A DNA stretch of 64,000 bases from Methylophilus sp. TWE2 (GCF_001183865.1 NZ_CP012020.1:682001-746000); one strand, 5' to 3'; counted from the first letter of the stretch, positions 1-9,776 are shown. The notes: generated by a model from the sequence alone, not told the origin. Numbers and translations are program-made.

Positions 1-1522
1 CGCTACCCCCTTTTAATACATAAGAGCACAGCGCAGGGGTCATGGTCAGCGACAAGACCAGCGAGACAAACAAGGCGATGGCAATGGTGTATGCCAAAGG
101 CGCAAACATTTTGCCTTCCATGCCTTCCAATGTCATCAATGGCAAGAACACCAGGATAATGATGCCTACGCCAAATAACACTGGGGTTGCCACTTCACTG
201 GCGGCCTCTAGCACAACGCGGATTTTGCTCTCGTCCTTGCGGTGACCCAAATGGTGAAAAGCATTTTCAACCACCACCACAGAACCGTCCACCATCAAGC
301 CAATGGCAATCGCCAGCCCGCCCAAGGACATCAGGTTGGCTGAAATACCGTAATGGTTCATCACCATAAAGGTAATCAGTGGCGTCAGCACCAGGGTGCC
401 CACCACAATCAGGCTGGAACGCACATCGCCGAGGAAAAGGAACAGAATCACAATCACCAAAATAATGCCTTCAATCAGCACCTTGGTCACGGTGTGCAGC
501 GCTGCATCGACCAGTTCACTACGATCGTAATAAGGCACAATTTGCAGGCCATGTGGCAACATGCCTTTACTGTTGATTTCTTCTACCCGTGTCTTGATAC
601 GGCTGACAACTTCCTTGGCGTTACCGCCGCGCATCATGATCACAATCCCGCCAACCGATTCGGTGTCGCCGTTTTTCAGGACGACGCCGACACGCACCTC
701 GTGGCCGATGGTGACTTCTGCTACATCACGGATGTAGACCGGGATGCCATTTTCTTCTTTGAGCACCATATTGCGGATATCGTCCAGGTTTTGCACCAGG
801 CCCACACCCCGGATCAAGTATTGCTCTGCATAATGCGGAAGAATACCGCCGCCGCTATTGGCGTTGTTGCGCGCCAAGGCTTCATACACATCTTTTAGCT
901 TGATGGAGAAATGCGTCATCCGATCCGGATTGACCAGTACCTGGTACTGTTTGACATAGCCGCCTTGAGAGTTGATCTCGGCCACGCCAGGAATGCCGCG
1001 CAGCAAGGGGCGCACAACCCAATCCTGGATAGCGCGTCTTTCTGTCAGATCTTCCCGCGTTAGCTCTTTCTTGCCATCACCAGGTTTGTCCAGCGTGAAT
1101 TGATAGACTTCGCCGAGACCGGTAGAGACAGGACCAAGGATAGGTGTGACGCCTTGCGGCATACGCTCCATCACTTCCATCAGGCGTTCCATCACCAGTT
1201 GCCGGGCAAAATAGACATCGGTGCTGTCCGTAAATACCAGCGTAATCAGTGATAAGGCATTTTTGTTTACCGAGCGCATTTCAGTCAGGCCGGGCAGGCC
1301 AGTCATGGCGATTTCCAGCGGGACGGTAATGAAACGTTCTACTTCTTCAGGGGATTTTCCGGTTGCCTGCGTCGCAATCATGACTTGGACGTTGGTCACA
1401 TCCGGAAATGCATCGACGGACAGTTTTTTAACCGCAAATAAACCGGCGCCGATCAGGGCGATGGCAATTACCAGCACAATGAGGCGCTGCTTGAGAGCGC
1501 CTCTAATCATCGATTCAATCAT
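1..1522 (-). CDS. czcA: CzcA/CusA-family heavy-metal efflux RND transporter (3' part outside window)
   Basis: Inner-membrane proton-driven pump of a tripartite metal efflux system. About 507 N-terminal residues are present and the frame stays open to the window edge, so roughly half of a usual 1,040-residue protein is missing. Visible features are the N-terminal membrane helix (about residues 12-30), the long periplasmic porter domain, and the TM4 signature GLMVDGSVVVVEN with the acidic residue expected for heavy-metal (HME) RND pumps. ATG at 1522 lies just after the stop of the membrane fusion protein gene, so the two are co-transcribed. The exact metal cannot be read from the sequence; Co/Zn/Cd type is favoured by the pattern and the C-B-A gene order. 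Confidence 0.93.
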   Translation of the reverse strand, partial: MIESMIRGALKQRLIVLVIAIALIGAGLFAVKKLSVDAFPDVTNVQVMIATQATGKSPEEVERFITVPLEIAMTGLPGLTEMRSVNKNALSLITLVFTDSTDVYFARQLVMERLMEVMERMPQGVTPILGPVSTGLGEVYQFTLDKPGDGKKELTREDLTERRAIQDWVVRPLLRGIPGVAEINSQGGYVKQYQVLVNPDRMTHFSIKLKDVYEALARNNANSGGGILPHYAEQYLIRGVGLVQNLDDIRNMVLKEENGIPVYIRDVAEVTIGHEVRVGVVLKNGDTESVGGIVIMMRGGNAKEVVSRIKTRVEEINSKGMLPHGLQIVPYYDRSELVDAALHTVTKVLIEGIILVIVILFLFLGDVRSSLIVVGTLVLTPLITFMVMNHYGISANLMSLGGLAIAIGLMVDGSVVVVENAFHHLGHRKDESKIRVVLEAASEVATPVLFGVGIIILVFLPLMTLEGMEGKMFAPLAYTIAIALFVSLVLSLTMTPALCSYVLKGGS

Positions 1523-1525
1523 GCT

Positions 1526-2677
1526 TTACTCCATTTCTTTGCGCTTACGCTCGTTATTGACGTGAAAAGCGCCATCCAGCACGATTTGATCACCTGGTTG
1601 CAAGCCTTGCAGAACTTCCCTCTGGCCCTCGTAGGAGCGTCCCAGTGTGACGGGTATCAGTTTGTATTGCGTGGGTTTCATGGTTTGCACAAACACATGG
1701 TCTGCATTGTTTTCACGCACCACGGCCGTCGCAGGCACTGCAACCACTTTTTCCGGTTTGGCTTCAAGCAGGATAGTAATCAACATGTCAGGCTTGAGCA
1801 GCATTTTATTGTTGCTGATATTGGCACGTGCCATCACTGTACGTGTGGCCGGGTTCACAATATCGCCCACAAATGCCAAGGTGCCAGTCAGTTCGGCATC
1901 ATTCAGCGCAGGGACCTCGATATTAATGCTTTGGCCTTCGCTGATATGGGCAATCTGTTGCTCTGGAATTTCGGCTACAGCCCACACATGCGACAAATCC
2001 GCAATCACAAATAATTCTTCTGCCGGGGCCACAACCTGGCCCAGGCGAGCCTTGCGTTCAATCACCGTCCCGGTGATTTTGGAGTTGACCTGGCTAGTAG
2101 ACATGCCACTATTGGCCAGGCCTAGCTGAGAGATGCTGTTGGGCGCCATGCCCAACACCAGCAACTGGTCACGGGCGGCATTTAGTTCTGCATTGGCTGC
2201 GTTCAGCTCGCCTTCTCGACGTTGTAATTCAGCCTGGCTGATGACATCCGCTTCCAGCAACTGTTTTGCACGATCAACGGCTTTTTTATGTAATTGCATC
2301 TGTTGGCTGGCTTTAATATAGCTTAATTGGTATTGCGCCAGCTCAGTGCTTTTGATCGTTGCCAGGCGTTGGCCCGCTTTGACTTCGTCGCCGAGGTTCA
2401 CATCCAGCGTGCTGATACGGCCAGTAATGGACGCGCCAGCGCGGGACTCAAATTGTTCATCGACCTGGATGCGGCCAGGAATGCGTAGCGTATCCACAAA
2501 CTGTATTTCAGTCACAGGGCCGGTTTTTACGTTGGCTTGTAGTTCTTTGGTCAAGGTGACTAGGCTAGGGTCGACGACTTCTTTCGTTTCTGGTGCCGGC
2601 GCTGGTTTTTCGGAGCACGCCGTAGACATGACGGCCAGTGCGGCAGTTAACAAGGTTGAAAATAACACGCGAGACAT
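1526..2677 (-). CDS. czcB: CzcB-type periplasmic membrane fusion (adaptor) lipoprotein
   Basis: HlyD/CusB-type adaptor linking the RND pump to the outer-membrane channel. The product starts with a hydrophobic segment ending in a lipobox-like STAC followed by a Pro-rich linker, so it is probably a lipoprotein. A coiled-coil hairpin (about residues 100-180) and beta-barrel domains follow. The frame is open further upstream into the end of czcC. ATG at 2677 is preferred because AAGGGG lies six bases ahead; ATG at 2683 is the alternative. It sits between czcC and czcA with gaps of about 10 bases and 3 bases, which supports one operon. Confidence 0.92.
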   Translation of the reverse strand: MSRVLFSTLLTAALAVMSTACSEKPAPAPETKEVVDPSLVTLTKELQANVKTGPVTEIQFVDTLRIPGRIQVDEQFESRAGASITGRISTLDVNLGDEVKAGQRLATIKSTELAQYQLSYIKASQQMQLHKKAVDRAKQLLEADVISQAELQRREGELNAANAELNAARDQLLVLGMAPNSISQLGLANSGMSTSQVNSKITGTVIERKARLGQVVAPAEELFVIADLSHVWAVAEIPEQQIAHISEGQSINIEVPALNDAELTGTLAFVGDIVNPATRTVMARANISNNKMLLKPDMLITILLEAKPEKVVAVPATAVVRENNADHVFVQTMKPTQYKLIPVTLGRSYEGQREVLQGLQPGDQIVLDGAFHVNNERKRKEME

Positions 2678-2687
2678 CACCATCCCC

Positions 2688-3938
2688 TTAAGGTTGAACC
2701 AAATCAGAACCGATGAAACGTTCGATTTGCAATACACTGAAAAAATAATCGAATTTAGCAATCAGATAGTCCCGTTTGACATCACGATTGACGCGTTGCG
2801 CATCCAGGTATTCCAGGATGCCGCGTTCTCCGAATTTATAAGCGGCTTCTGCACGACTCAAGGTCGCTTGTGATTGCTCCAGCAGGCCATTTTCAAATAC
2901 TTTGAGCTGGTTACTTGCGATCACGTTACGTTGGTATGCGCTATCGATCTCTTTGCGCAATACCTGTTTTTGCAGGCGAATATTGGCATCTGCTTCTTCT
3001 ACCCCGGCAGCGGCCTGGGCAATCTGGCCTTCACGACGGTTCCAGACTGGTAATGGCAGCACAACACCAAGCCGGAACGTATTCAGGTCTGGATCCTGGG
3101 TAAAGTCTGACTTCAAAGTCAGACCCGGAAAACGCAAGGCCTGCTCAAGCTTGAGTTTGGCTTCAGCACTGTCTTTCGCTGTGATGAGTTGCTGCAAATA
3201 AGGATTGTTCTCGGCAGATTGCCGTAACTCTGTAATGTTAGGCAATTCAGAAATGGTAGGGAGTTCAGATTTGACCTCAAAGGTGTCAGGCATATTGCCT
3301 ATCATGCCGCGTAAAATCGCCTTGGCTTCATCAATACGTGTTTGCGCGCTGGCGTAATCCCGCTCTGCTGCCAGCAATTCAGTATCGGCCTTGATGAGCT
3401 CGTATCTGGCCGCTTCGCCTACCTCAACCTTGCGTTTGATTTTGGTTTGAATTTCCTGCAAGACACTCAGGTTGGCGCCTAGCATTTGCAAAATCTGCTG
3501 ACGCAGCAGAACGGTTAAGTAGGCTTGCTTGATCAGATTACGCAAGTCGAAGCTGGTAGTTTGTATGCCTTTTTCTGCGTAGGTTAATTGTTGCTCGGCT
3601 AGCTCACGGCGGGAAGTGCGAGTGCCGGGAAAGTCCAGGGGTTGTGAAATAGTGACACCATAGTTTCTTTCGGTGGCGCCTGGCGTTGGCACGCCGCGGT
3701 ATCTGGCCGGGCCAGCCATCAACTCAAGGTCAGGGTTGTAGAAAGACCTTGCAACGGTGATGCCCGCAGCTGCGGCTTCAACTTGTGCTTTGCTGACCGC
3801 CATCATGGGGTTTTCGGCGACAGCTTTATCTAGCAGTGTTTTTAGGTCGAAAGTGACTTCGGCAAAGGCAAGTGAGGGCACGCAACAACATAGCCACATT
3901 AGCTTGCGCGCTGTTCGCCAGCGGGTCTTACTCAACAT
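2688..3938 (-). CDS. czcC: CzcC-type outer-membrane efflux channel (TolC/OEP family)
   Basis: Outer-membrane channel component of the metal efflux system, first gene of the czcCBA operon. The product has 416 residues with a signal peptide (LCCCVPSLAFA, cleavage near residue 26), followed by two long OEP repeats rich in alpha-helix, the usual length for CzcC. It would form the trimeric exit duct for metals pumped by the CzcA-like protein. The region upstream of its ATG carries an inverted repeat TGACTGT/ACAGTCA that could be an operator. Confidence 0.92.
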   Translation of the reverse strand: MLSKTRWRTARKLMWLCCCVPSLAFAEVTFDLKTLLDKAVAENPMMAVSKAQVEAAAAGITVARSFYNPDLELMAGPARYRGVPTPGATERNYGVTISQPLDFPGTRTSRRELAEQQLTYAEKGIQTTSFDLRNLIKQAYLTVLLRQQILQMLGANLSVLQEIQTKIKRKVEVGEAARYELIKADTELLAAERDYASAQTRIDEAKAILRGMIGNMPDTFEVKSELPTISELPNITELRQSAENNPYLQQLITAKDSAEAKLKLEQALRFPGLTLKSDFTQDPDLNTFRLGVVLPLPVWNRREGQIAQAAAGVEEADANIRLQKQVLRKEIDSAYQRNVIASNQLKVFENGLLEQSQATLSRAEAAYKFGERGILEYLDAQRVNRDVKRDYLIAKFDYFFSVLQIERFIGSDLVQP

Positions 3939-3954
3939 AATAATCCTTCTGCGA

Positions 3955-3982
3955 TGACTGTATGCCTATCATGACACAGTCA
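3955..3982. promoter_or_regulatory. Inverted repeat upstream of czcCBA, possible operator
   Basis: Seven-base arms TGACTGT (3955-3961) and ACAGTCA (3976-3982) are separated by 14 bases, just upstream of the czcC start. The position suits a regulator-binding site for a metal-inducible operon, but no regulator gene is visible nearby and no metal-box consensus was recognised. Weak evidence. Confidence 0.25.
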
Positions 3983-4043
3983 CCTTAATTAATAATTAAA
4001 ATGATACACAGGCAACCAAACATGCCTGTATGTGCAAGGATTG

Positions 4044-4379
4044 TTAGAGGATTTGGGGCGGCCGGTCTAGCCAGAAAGCAAACAGGGGATGGTAATCAGG
4101 TAGCTGATGTTCCGGAATGTGATTGCTGGTACGTTGTACGGGGTAGCTGAAAGCCGGTAACAGAATTTTGTCTACATCGACTTCTGCAATTTCGAGCATA
4201 TCGATGCTGTTGCTGACATCACCAAAATCTGCCGTCAACATATCATCTGCGGCATTGGATAACATCGTTGCACTGGTGCTGCTCTGTAATAGCGATGTAG
4301 TGACTACGGGTTCCGCTGCAGTGGTCTGCAAGGCGAATACCAAACACAATAAATGTAATAGATAAAAAATTTTTTGCAT
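4044..4379 (-). CDS. Small secreted protein of unknown function upstream of czcCBA
   Basis: A 111-residue product (from ATG 4379; an ATG four codons upstream at 4391 is also possible) with a clear signal peptide (LLHLLCLVFALQTTAAE). The mature part is acidic in its first half, then ends in a His/Pro/aromatic-rich stretch. No family was recognised. It lies about 100 bases upstream of czcC on the same strand, so it may be a leader gene of the metal-efflux operon, similar in position to small periplasmic proteins found at other czc/cus loci. That functional link is an inference. No strong ribosome-binding site is visible for either start. Confidence 0.65.
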   Translation of the reverse strand: MQKIFYLLHLLCLVFALQTTAAEPVVTTSLLQSSTSATMLSNAADDMLTADFGDVSNSIDMLEIAEVDVDKILLPAFSYPVQRTSNHIPEHQLPDYHPLFAFWLDRPPQIL

Positions 4380-4502
4380 GTACAAAATCATGACTGACCG
4401 GCATTGCTGGAGTTAGCAATTAACGTACCAGAGATGAATATATGCGTAACGTGTTGATTTTACACTAAACGATAATATATTGATACCCATATTCGTTGGG
4501 TT

Positions 4503-4543
4503 CTCGCCAAAGAGTGCACGCATTTTGTGCACTCTTTGGCGAG
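4503..4543. terminator. Perfect 17-bp stem hairpin downstream of clpA
   Basis: Arms 4503-4519 and 4527-4543 are perfectly complementary over 17 bp around a 7-base loop. On the plus strand the stem is followed by GTTTTATT. On the minus strand, the direction of clpA, no T-tract follows. It probably ends clpA transcripts or protects their 3' end, but the orientation of the T-run does not fit a textbook terminator for clpA. Confidence 0.55.
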
Positions 4544-4563
4544 GTTTTATTGCAGAGTGAAGA

Positions 4564-6819
4564 TTACGCGGAAATCGTTTCTTCTTTAAAAATCAGTTGA
4601 ATCTGATCCTTATCGTCGATATCGATGTGTACGTGCCCACCATCACTCAAACGGCCGAACAGCAATTCATCTGCTAATGCTTTACGGATGGTGTCCTGAA
4701 TCAGTCTAGCCATCGGACGTGCACCCATGAGTGGGTCAAATCCTTTTCTACCCAGGTAGGCCTTGAGTTCATCACTGAATGTGACATCGACTTTTTTCTC
4801 GTGCAACTGATCTTCAAGCTGCATGAGGAACTTGTCGACCACGCGCAAGATGACTTCCTGGTTAAGTGCGCCGAATGAAACGGTCGCATCCAAACGGTTA
4901 CGGAATTCAGGACTGAACAATCGTTTCAGATCGGCCGCTTCGTCAGTCACATCCTTGCTGTTAGTAAAGCCTATGCTAGCTTTAGACAGGTTCTCTGCGC
5001 CGGCATTGGTCGTCATGATAATGGTCACATTGCGGAAATCCGCTTTGCGGCCGTTGTTATCGGTCAGCGTACCATGGTCCATCACTTGCAGCAGGATATT
5101 GAAAATATCCGGATGGGCCTTCTCAATTTCGTCCAGCAGCAAGACGCAATAAGGTTGCTTGGTCACTGCTTCCGTTAGCAGGCCACCCTGGTCAAAGCCC
5201 ACATAGCCTGGAGGCGCACCAATCAAACGCGATACCGCATGACGCTCCATGTATTCGGACATATCAAAGCGAAGCAATTCAATGCCCAGGATATAAGCCA
5301 GTTGTTTGGCAACCTCGGTTTTACCCACGCCGGTTGGGCCTGCGAACAGGAAACTACCAATAGGCTTGTTGCCATTGCCCAGGCCGCTACGCGCCATTTT
5401 CACAGCAGACGCCAGCACTTCAATCGCCTTGTCCTGACCAAACACCACGGCTTTGAGGTCGCGTTCCAGGGTTTTCAGGGCATTGCGGTCATCGGTGGAA
5501 ATATTTTTGGGCGGAATGCGCGCAATCTTGGCAATGATTTCTTCAATCTCTTTATTGCCAATCACTTTCTTCTGCTTGCTCTTGGGCAGAATGCGTTGTG
5601 CTGCACCTGCTTCATCAATCACATCAATCGCCTTGTCTGGCAAATGACGGTCATTGATGTATTTAGCAGATAATTCAGCAGCAACGGTCAAGGCACTGGC
5701 GCTATATTTCACGCTGTGGTGCTCTTCAAACTTAGCTTTCAGACCTTTGAGGATCTCAATGGTTTCGGCTACGCTTGGTTCTTGCACGTCGATTTTCTGG
5801 AAACGGCGTGACAAAGCATGGTCTTTTTCAAAGATGCCACGGTATTCCTGGTAAGTCGTCGCACCTATGCATTTGAGTGAGCCGTTTGATAAGGCCGGTT
5901 TCAGCAAGTTGCTTGCATCCAAGGTACCGCCACTGGCGGAACCTGCGCCAATCAGGGTATGAATTTCGTCAATAAACAAAATGGCATCTGGTTTTTCGGC
6001 CAGTTGTTTCATGACGGCTTTTAAGCGTTGTTCAAAGTCGCCGCGGTATTTGGTCCCGGCCAATAGTGCACCCATGTCGAGCGAGTAGACAGTCGCATTT
6101 TCCAATACTTCAGGAATGTCGTTGCTGACGATGCGCGAGGCCAAGCCTTCGGCAATCGCGGTTTTACCCACGCCAGCTTCACCCACCAGTAAAGGATTAT
6201 TTTTGCGGCGGCGGCACAGGGTCTGGATCACACGTTCCAATTCCAGACCACGGCCAATCAGCGGATCAATCTTGCCTGCCAGCACCTGTGCGTTCAAGTT
6301 TAAGGTGAAGTTTTCCAGAGCACCAGTACTGACGCTTTCGCCTTCAGTCTCTTGCTCGGTACTGGCAGATTTGGGTTCGTTTTCCTGAATTTTCGCCACG
6401 CCATGCGAGATGAAATTGACGACATCCAGGCGTGTCACGCCTTGTTGGTGCAGGAAAAATACGGCATGCGAGTCTTTTTCACCATAAATGGCAACCAGCA
6501 CGTTGGCGCCAGTCACTTCTTTTTTACCTGAGGACTGTACATGTAGCATGGCGCGCTGGATGACGCGCTGGAAGCCCAGGGTAGGCTGGGTGTCTACCTC
6601 GTCAGAGCCGGCCACTGTAGGCGTATGTTCTTCAATATACTGGGTCAATTCACTGCGCAGTGTGTCAAATTTGGCCCCACATGCACGCAGTACCTCTGCG
6701 GCTGTCGGGTTATCCAACATAGCCAGTAATAGATGCTCAACCGTAATTAGTTCGTGACGCTTTTGTCGTGCGTCCATAAATGCCATGTGCAGGCTGACTT
6801 CAAGTTCTTGAGCAATCAT
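4564..6819 (-). CDS. clpA: ATP-dependent Clp protease ATP-binding subunit ClpA
   Basis: Hexameric AAA+ unfoldase that feeds substrates to ClpP. The 751 residues are close to the usual ClpA length. It has the N domain (about 1-145), AAA-1 with Walker A GEAGVGKT and Walker B ILFIDEIH, and AAA-2 with GPTGVGKT and LLLDEIEKAHPD, ending in the C-terminal ClpB-D2-like domain. The adaptor clpS lies 263 bases upstream on the same strand, the usual pairing for N-end-rule degradation. clpP is not in the window. Confidence 0.98.
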   Translation of the reverse strand: MIAQELEVSLHMAFMDARQKRHELITVEHLLLAMLDNPTAAEVLRACGAKFDTLRSELTQYIEEHTPTVAGSDEVDTQPTLGFQRVIQRAMLHVQSSGKKEVTGANVLVAIYGEKDSHAVFFLHQQGVTRLDVVNFISHGVAKIQENEPKSASTEQETEGESVSTGALENFTLNLNAQVLAGKIDPLIGRGLELERVIQTLCRRRKNNPLLVGEAGVGKTAIAEGLASRIVSNDIPEVLENATVYSLDMGALLAGTKYRGDFEQRLKAVMKQLAEKPDAILFIDEIHTLIGAGSASGGTLDASNLLKPALSNGSLKCIGATTYQEYRGIFEKDHALSRRFQKIDVQEPSVAETIEILKGLKAKFEEHHSVKYSASALTVAAELSAKYINDRHLPDKAIDVIDEAGAAQRILPKSKQKKVIGNKEIEEIIAKIARIPPKNISTDDRNALKTLERDLKAVVFGQDKAIEVLASAVKMARSGLGNGNKPIGSFLFAGPTGVGKTEVAKQLAYILGIELLRFDMSEYMERHAVSRLIGAPPGYVGFDQGGLLTEAVTKQPYCVLLLDEIEKAHPDIFNILLQVMDHGTLTDNNGRKADFRNVTIIMTTNAGAENLSKASIGFTNSKDVTDEAADLKRLFSPEFRNRLDATVSFGALNQEVILRVVDKFLMQLEDQLHEKKVDVTFSDELKAYLGRKGFDPLMGARPMARLIQDTIRKALADELLFGRLSDGGHVHIDIDDKDQIQLIFKEETISA

Positions 6820-7082
6820 GATGACTTTCCTTAATACACTACACTAAACTGCAAAACGCCTCGTTTGCAGATGTCACTGCTGCAATTTGGCAAAACCTGT
6901 CTGTTTATTGTTATCGTGCTTTTCTTCAAAAAATTCAATGCCCCAAGGTTGCTTTTTACTCAAGTTTAAATGAGCGAAGCGATCCAGAAACACTTGTTAT
7001 CATGCTACCACCACAATACACCTATTTAACCAAGAGTGTACTAGTGTATTTGCCTTGTATTCTCACAATGCCTTTAAAAGCA

Positions 7083-7394
7083 TCAAGCGGCCTCAATCAC
7101 GCATTGCAAGGGGTGTTGTGCTTCGCGGGCAGACTCTAGAACCTGATGCATTTTGGTTTCTGCAATATCTTGTGGATACACACCACACACGCCCATTCCC
7201 TCGGTATGTACTTTGAGCATGATTTGCGTGGCTTGTTCACGGGACTTGTTAAAAAACCGCTCAATGACGGCCACAACAAATTCCATTGGGGTGTAGTCGT
7301 CATTGAGTAACAACACCTTGTAAAGTTCTGGAGGCTTGGGTTTGGCGACCTGGGACTCCAGAGCCAAGTCACCATCACGCTTGGGTCGAACCAT
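7083..7394 (-). CDS. clpS: ATP-dependent Clp protease adaptor ClpS
   Basis: N-end-rule adaptor that delivers substrates with destabilising N-terminal residues to ClpA. The 103 residues contain the conserved core [12 protein letters not shown], with the acidic residues that bind the substrate amino group, and the VHTEG segment that contacts ClpA. The N-terminal extension is short and charged, as expected. It precedes clpA on the same strand with a 263-base gap that may hold a separate promoter. Confidence 0.97.
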   Translation of the reverse strand: MVRPKRDGDLALESQVAKPKPPELYKVLLLNDDYTPMEFVVAVIERFFNKSREQATQIMLKVHTEGMGVCGVYPQDIAETKMHQVLESAREAQHPLQCVIEAA

Positions 7395-7473
7395 AGTTTT
7401 GTATACCTGTCTTAGGACTTATTTTGCGCCTTGTATTAAAAAATTCAAGAGCGGATGCGAGAGAAATCAGGGT

Positions 7474-8745
7474 TTAAGGGTAAATTTTGACGCGTTTGAC
7501 AACACGATCCTGTGCGTCAAGAATTTCCAACTTGTGCTCATCAATTTTAAAGCTGGTATTGGGCTCGGGGATATCCTCAAAATGCTCCAGAATTAAGCCA
7601 TTCAATGTGCGTGGACCATCTGTTGGCAGAGAGAGTTTCAATTTGCGATTGAGATCGCGCAATAAGCTACTGCCATCCACTAGCCAACTGCCGTCTTCGA
7701 GCTGATGAAAGTGGCTGCCATGTTCGGGTGATTGTGTGGTGAATTCGCCCACTACTTCTTCCAGAATGTCTTCGAGTGTCAGTAGACCCTTGAATTCACC
7801 ATACTCATCCACGATAAGCGCAATGCGCTCATGTCGTTTCTGGAACTGTTGTAATTGTGTGTAGAGTGGCGTGCCCGAGGGAATGTAATAGGGCAAACTC
7901 ATGGCTGCCTGTAATAGAGCTTTGGTCGGCGCTTTACCTATGTGAAAGTCGCGTAGCAGTGGCAATACCTTGCGCACATGCAAAATACCCACAATATCCT
8001 CATGATCTCCCTGTCGGACTGGCAGGCGTGAATGGTGGCTACGTACCAGTTGCTCCATGATTTGGTCTATGGGTTCATCTAGGTCGATAAATTCAACCTG
8101 GGTGTGTGCGGTCATCGCATCGTCCACAATGATGTCTTCGAGATCCAGCAGGTTCAGCAGGATGGTCCGGCTTTGCGAGGGAATATATTGTCCGGCATCA
8201 CTGACAATGCTGCGTAACTCTTCGGTGGTTACCGCTTGGGCCTCGCCATTGAAATTAATGCGCACACCCAGCAACTTGAGAAAGGCTTTGACAAATAAAT
8301 TGACAAACCAGACGACCGGATTAAATAGCCACAATAATGGATATAACAGATAACTACTGGCGAAGCCAAGCTTTTCGGCGTGCGCGGCGGCAATCACCTT
8401 AGGAGAGATCTCACTAAACACGAGGATGGCAAAGGTGATGGCCAGTGAACCAAACATCAGTACGTAATCGCCTTCACCAAACAGGCGCTCTGAAATGACG
8501 ACTTCGAGGGTAGAGGAGCCGACAATACACAGTGTATTGCCAAGCAAAATGGCGCCCAGGGTTTTGTCGGTTTGTGCAATGAGGCGGCTGGCCAGTTTGG
8601 CCCCGCGGTGGCCTTCTTTGGCCAGATGTCGCATGCGGTAGCGGTTGAGCGACATCAAACTGGTTTCGGCAATGGAGAAAAAAGCCGTGAAAGACAGCAA
8701 GAGCAGTAGCAGACCAATCTGCCAGCTTAAGGGGATATTGTCCAA
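7474..8745 (-). CDS. CNNM/CorC (HlyC/CorC) family membrane transporter
   Basis: Membrane protein of 423 residues with an N-terminal DUF21/CNNM transmembrane domain (four hydrophobic segments within about residues 5-155), a tandem CBS pair (about 190-320) and a C-terminal CorC_HlyC domain (about 330-420). Relatives are tied to Mg2+/Co2+ efflux and homeostasis; the substrate is not certain. The gene lies downstream of secF on the same strand but is separated from it by a terminator-like hairpin at 8768-8793, so it probably has its own promoter. Confidence 0.88.
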   Translation of the reverse strand: MDNIPLSWQIGLLLLLLSFTAFFSIAETSLMSLNRYRMRHLAKEGHRGAKLASRLIAQTDKTLGAILLGNTLCIVGSSTLEVVISERLFGEGDYVLMFGSLAITFAILVFSEISPKVIAAAHAEKLGFASSYLLYPLLWLFNPVVWFVNLFVKAFLKLLGVRINFNGEAQAVTTEELRSIVSDAGQYIPSQSRTILLNLLDLEDIIVDDAMTAHTQVEFIDLDEPIDQIMEQLVRSHHSRLPVRQGDHEDIVGILHVRKVLPLLRDFHIGKAPTKALLQAAMSLPYYIPSGTPLYTQLQQFQKRHERIALIVDEYGEFKGLLTLEDILEEVVGEFTTQSPEHGSHFHQLEDGSWLVDGSSLLRDLNRKLKLSLPTDGPRTLNGLILEHFEDIPEPNTSFKIDEHKLEILDAQDRVVKRVKIYP

Positions 8746-8767
8746 AAGTGTGGGGTTAAAAACAAGA

Positions 8768-8793
8768 AGCCACTAGTGTACCCACCAGTGGCT
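8768..8793 (-). terminator. Rho-independent terminator after secF
   Basis: Stem AGCCACT (8768-8774) pairs with AGTGGCT (8787-8793). Read on the minus strand the stem is followed by TCTTGTTTTTAA. It lies about 40 bases past the secF stop and fits the end of the yajC-secD-secF operon. Confidence 0.75.
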
Positions 8794-8831
8794 AAAAATC
8801 CAAGCCTAAAAGAATCAAATAATAGTTGCGC

Positions 8832-9776
8832 TTAAGGTGCGACAGCTGCTTCGTCTTCTTTAGGCTTTTTCTCAGTGTCACCAATCAGGTTGGCACGGTT
8901 GACGCCCAGCCACATGGCAATCGGGCAGGCCACCAAGACTGAAGAATAGATACCAAACAGAATACCAATGGTCAGCGCCAGCGAAAAATTATGCAGGGTT
9001 TCGCCGCCAAAAAACAGCATGGAACAGACCATGGTTTGTGTCATCAAGTGCGTGATAATCGTGCGTGACATGGTGCGCGTGATCGCGTTATCAATCACAT
9101 GCACGGCAGTTGCCTTGCGCATTTTTTTGAAGTTTTCGCGCACCCGGTCAAATACCACCACGGATTCGTTCACGGAGTAACCCAATACCGCCAAAATCGC
9201 CGCGAGTACCGTCAGGTTGAACTCCCATTGAAAGAAGGCGAAGAAGCCCAGAATGATAATGACATCGTGCATGTTGGCGATAATCGCCGCCACCGCAAAG
9301 CGCCATTCAAAACGCAAGGCCAGGTAACCCATAATGCCCGCGCACACCAGCAACAATGCCAGTGCGCCGTTTTCATATAACTCTTCGCCGACCTGGGAGC
9401 CAACCGATTCTACGCGGCGCACTTCAGCGCCTGCATCTGCGCCTTTGAGGGCAGTCGAGATTTTTTCAGAGAGCTGGGCAATAGATAATTCTTTTTTGAC
9501 GGGCAAGCGGATCAATACATCCTGGCTGGAGCCAAAGTTTTGTACCGTCACGTCTTTCAGGCCGACGGCATCCATCACCTGGCGGATTTGTTCAATATTG
9601 GCCGCTTTAGGATAGTGCACCTCCATCACTGTCCCGCCTGTGAAATCGACACCGTAGTTCAAGCCGCGATGCAGCAGGAAGAAAATCGCCAATACAAATG
9701 TAATTAGCGAGATTGAGGTGGTCAGACGCCCGTAACTCATGAACGGGATGTCTTTTTTAATTCTGAATAATTCCAT
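8832..9776 (-). CDS. secF: Protein translocase subunit SecF
   Basis: Inner-membrane accessory subunit of the Sec translocon that uses the proton gradient to help release exported proteins. The 314 residues have six membrane segments, an N-terminal helix followed by the periplasmic domain with the GVDFTGGTVMEV motif, and the conserved cluster with YSVNESVVVFDRVREN. It lies 29 bases downstream of secD. Confidence 0.98.
   Translation of the reverse strand: MELFRIKKDIPFMSYGRLTTSISLITFVLAIFFLLHRGLNYGVDFTGGTVMEVHYPKAANIEQIRQVMDAVGLKDVTVQNFGSSQDVLIRLPVKKELSIAQLSEKISTALKGADAGAEVRRVESVGSQVGEELYENGALALLLVCAGIMGYLALRFEWRFAVAAIIANMHDVIIILGFFAFFQWEFNLTVLAAILAVLGYSVNESVVVFDRVRENFKKMRKATAVHVIDNAITRTMSRTIITHLMTQTMVCSMLFFGGETLHNFSLALTIGILFGIYSSVLVACPIAMWLGVNRANLIGDTEKKPKEDEAAVAP

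Noticed and set aside
353..898. 181-codon plus-strand frame opposite czcA
   Set aside because: His/Gln-rich antisense shadow of the RND pump gene, which has clear family motifs on the minus strand.
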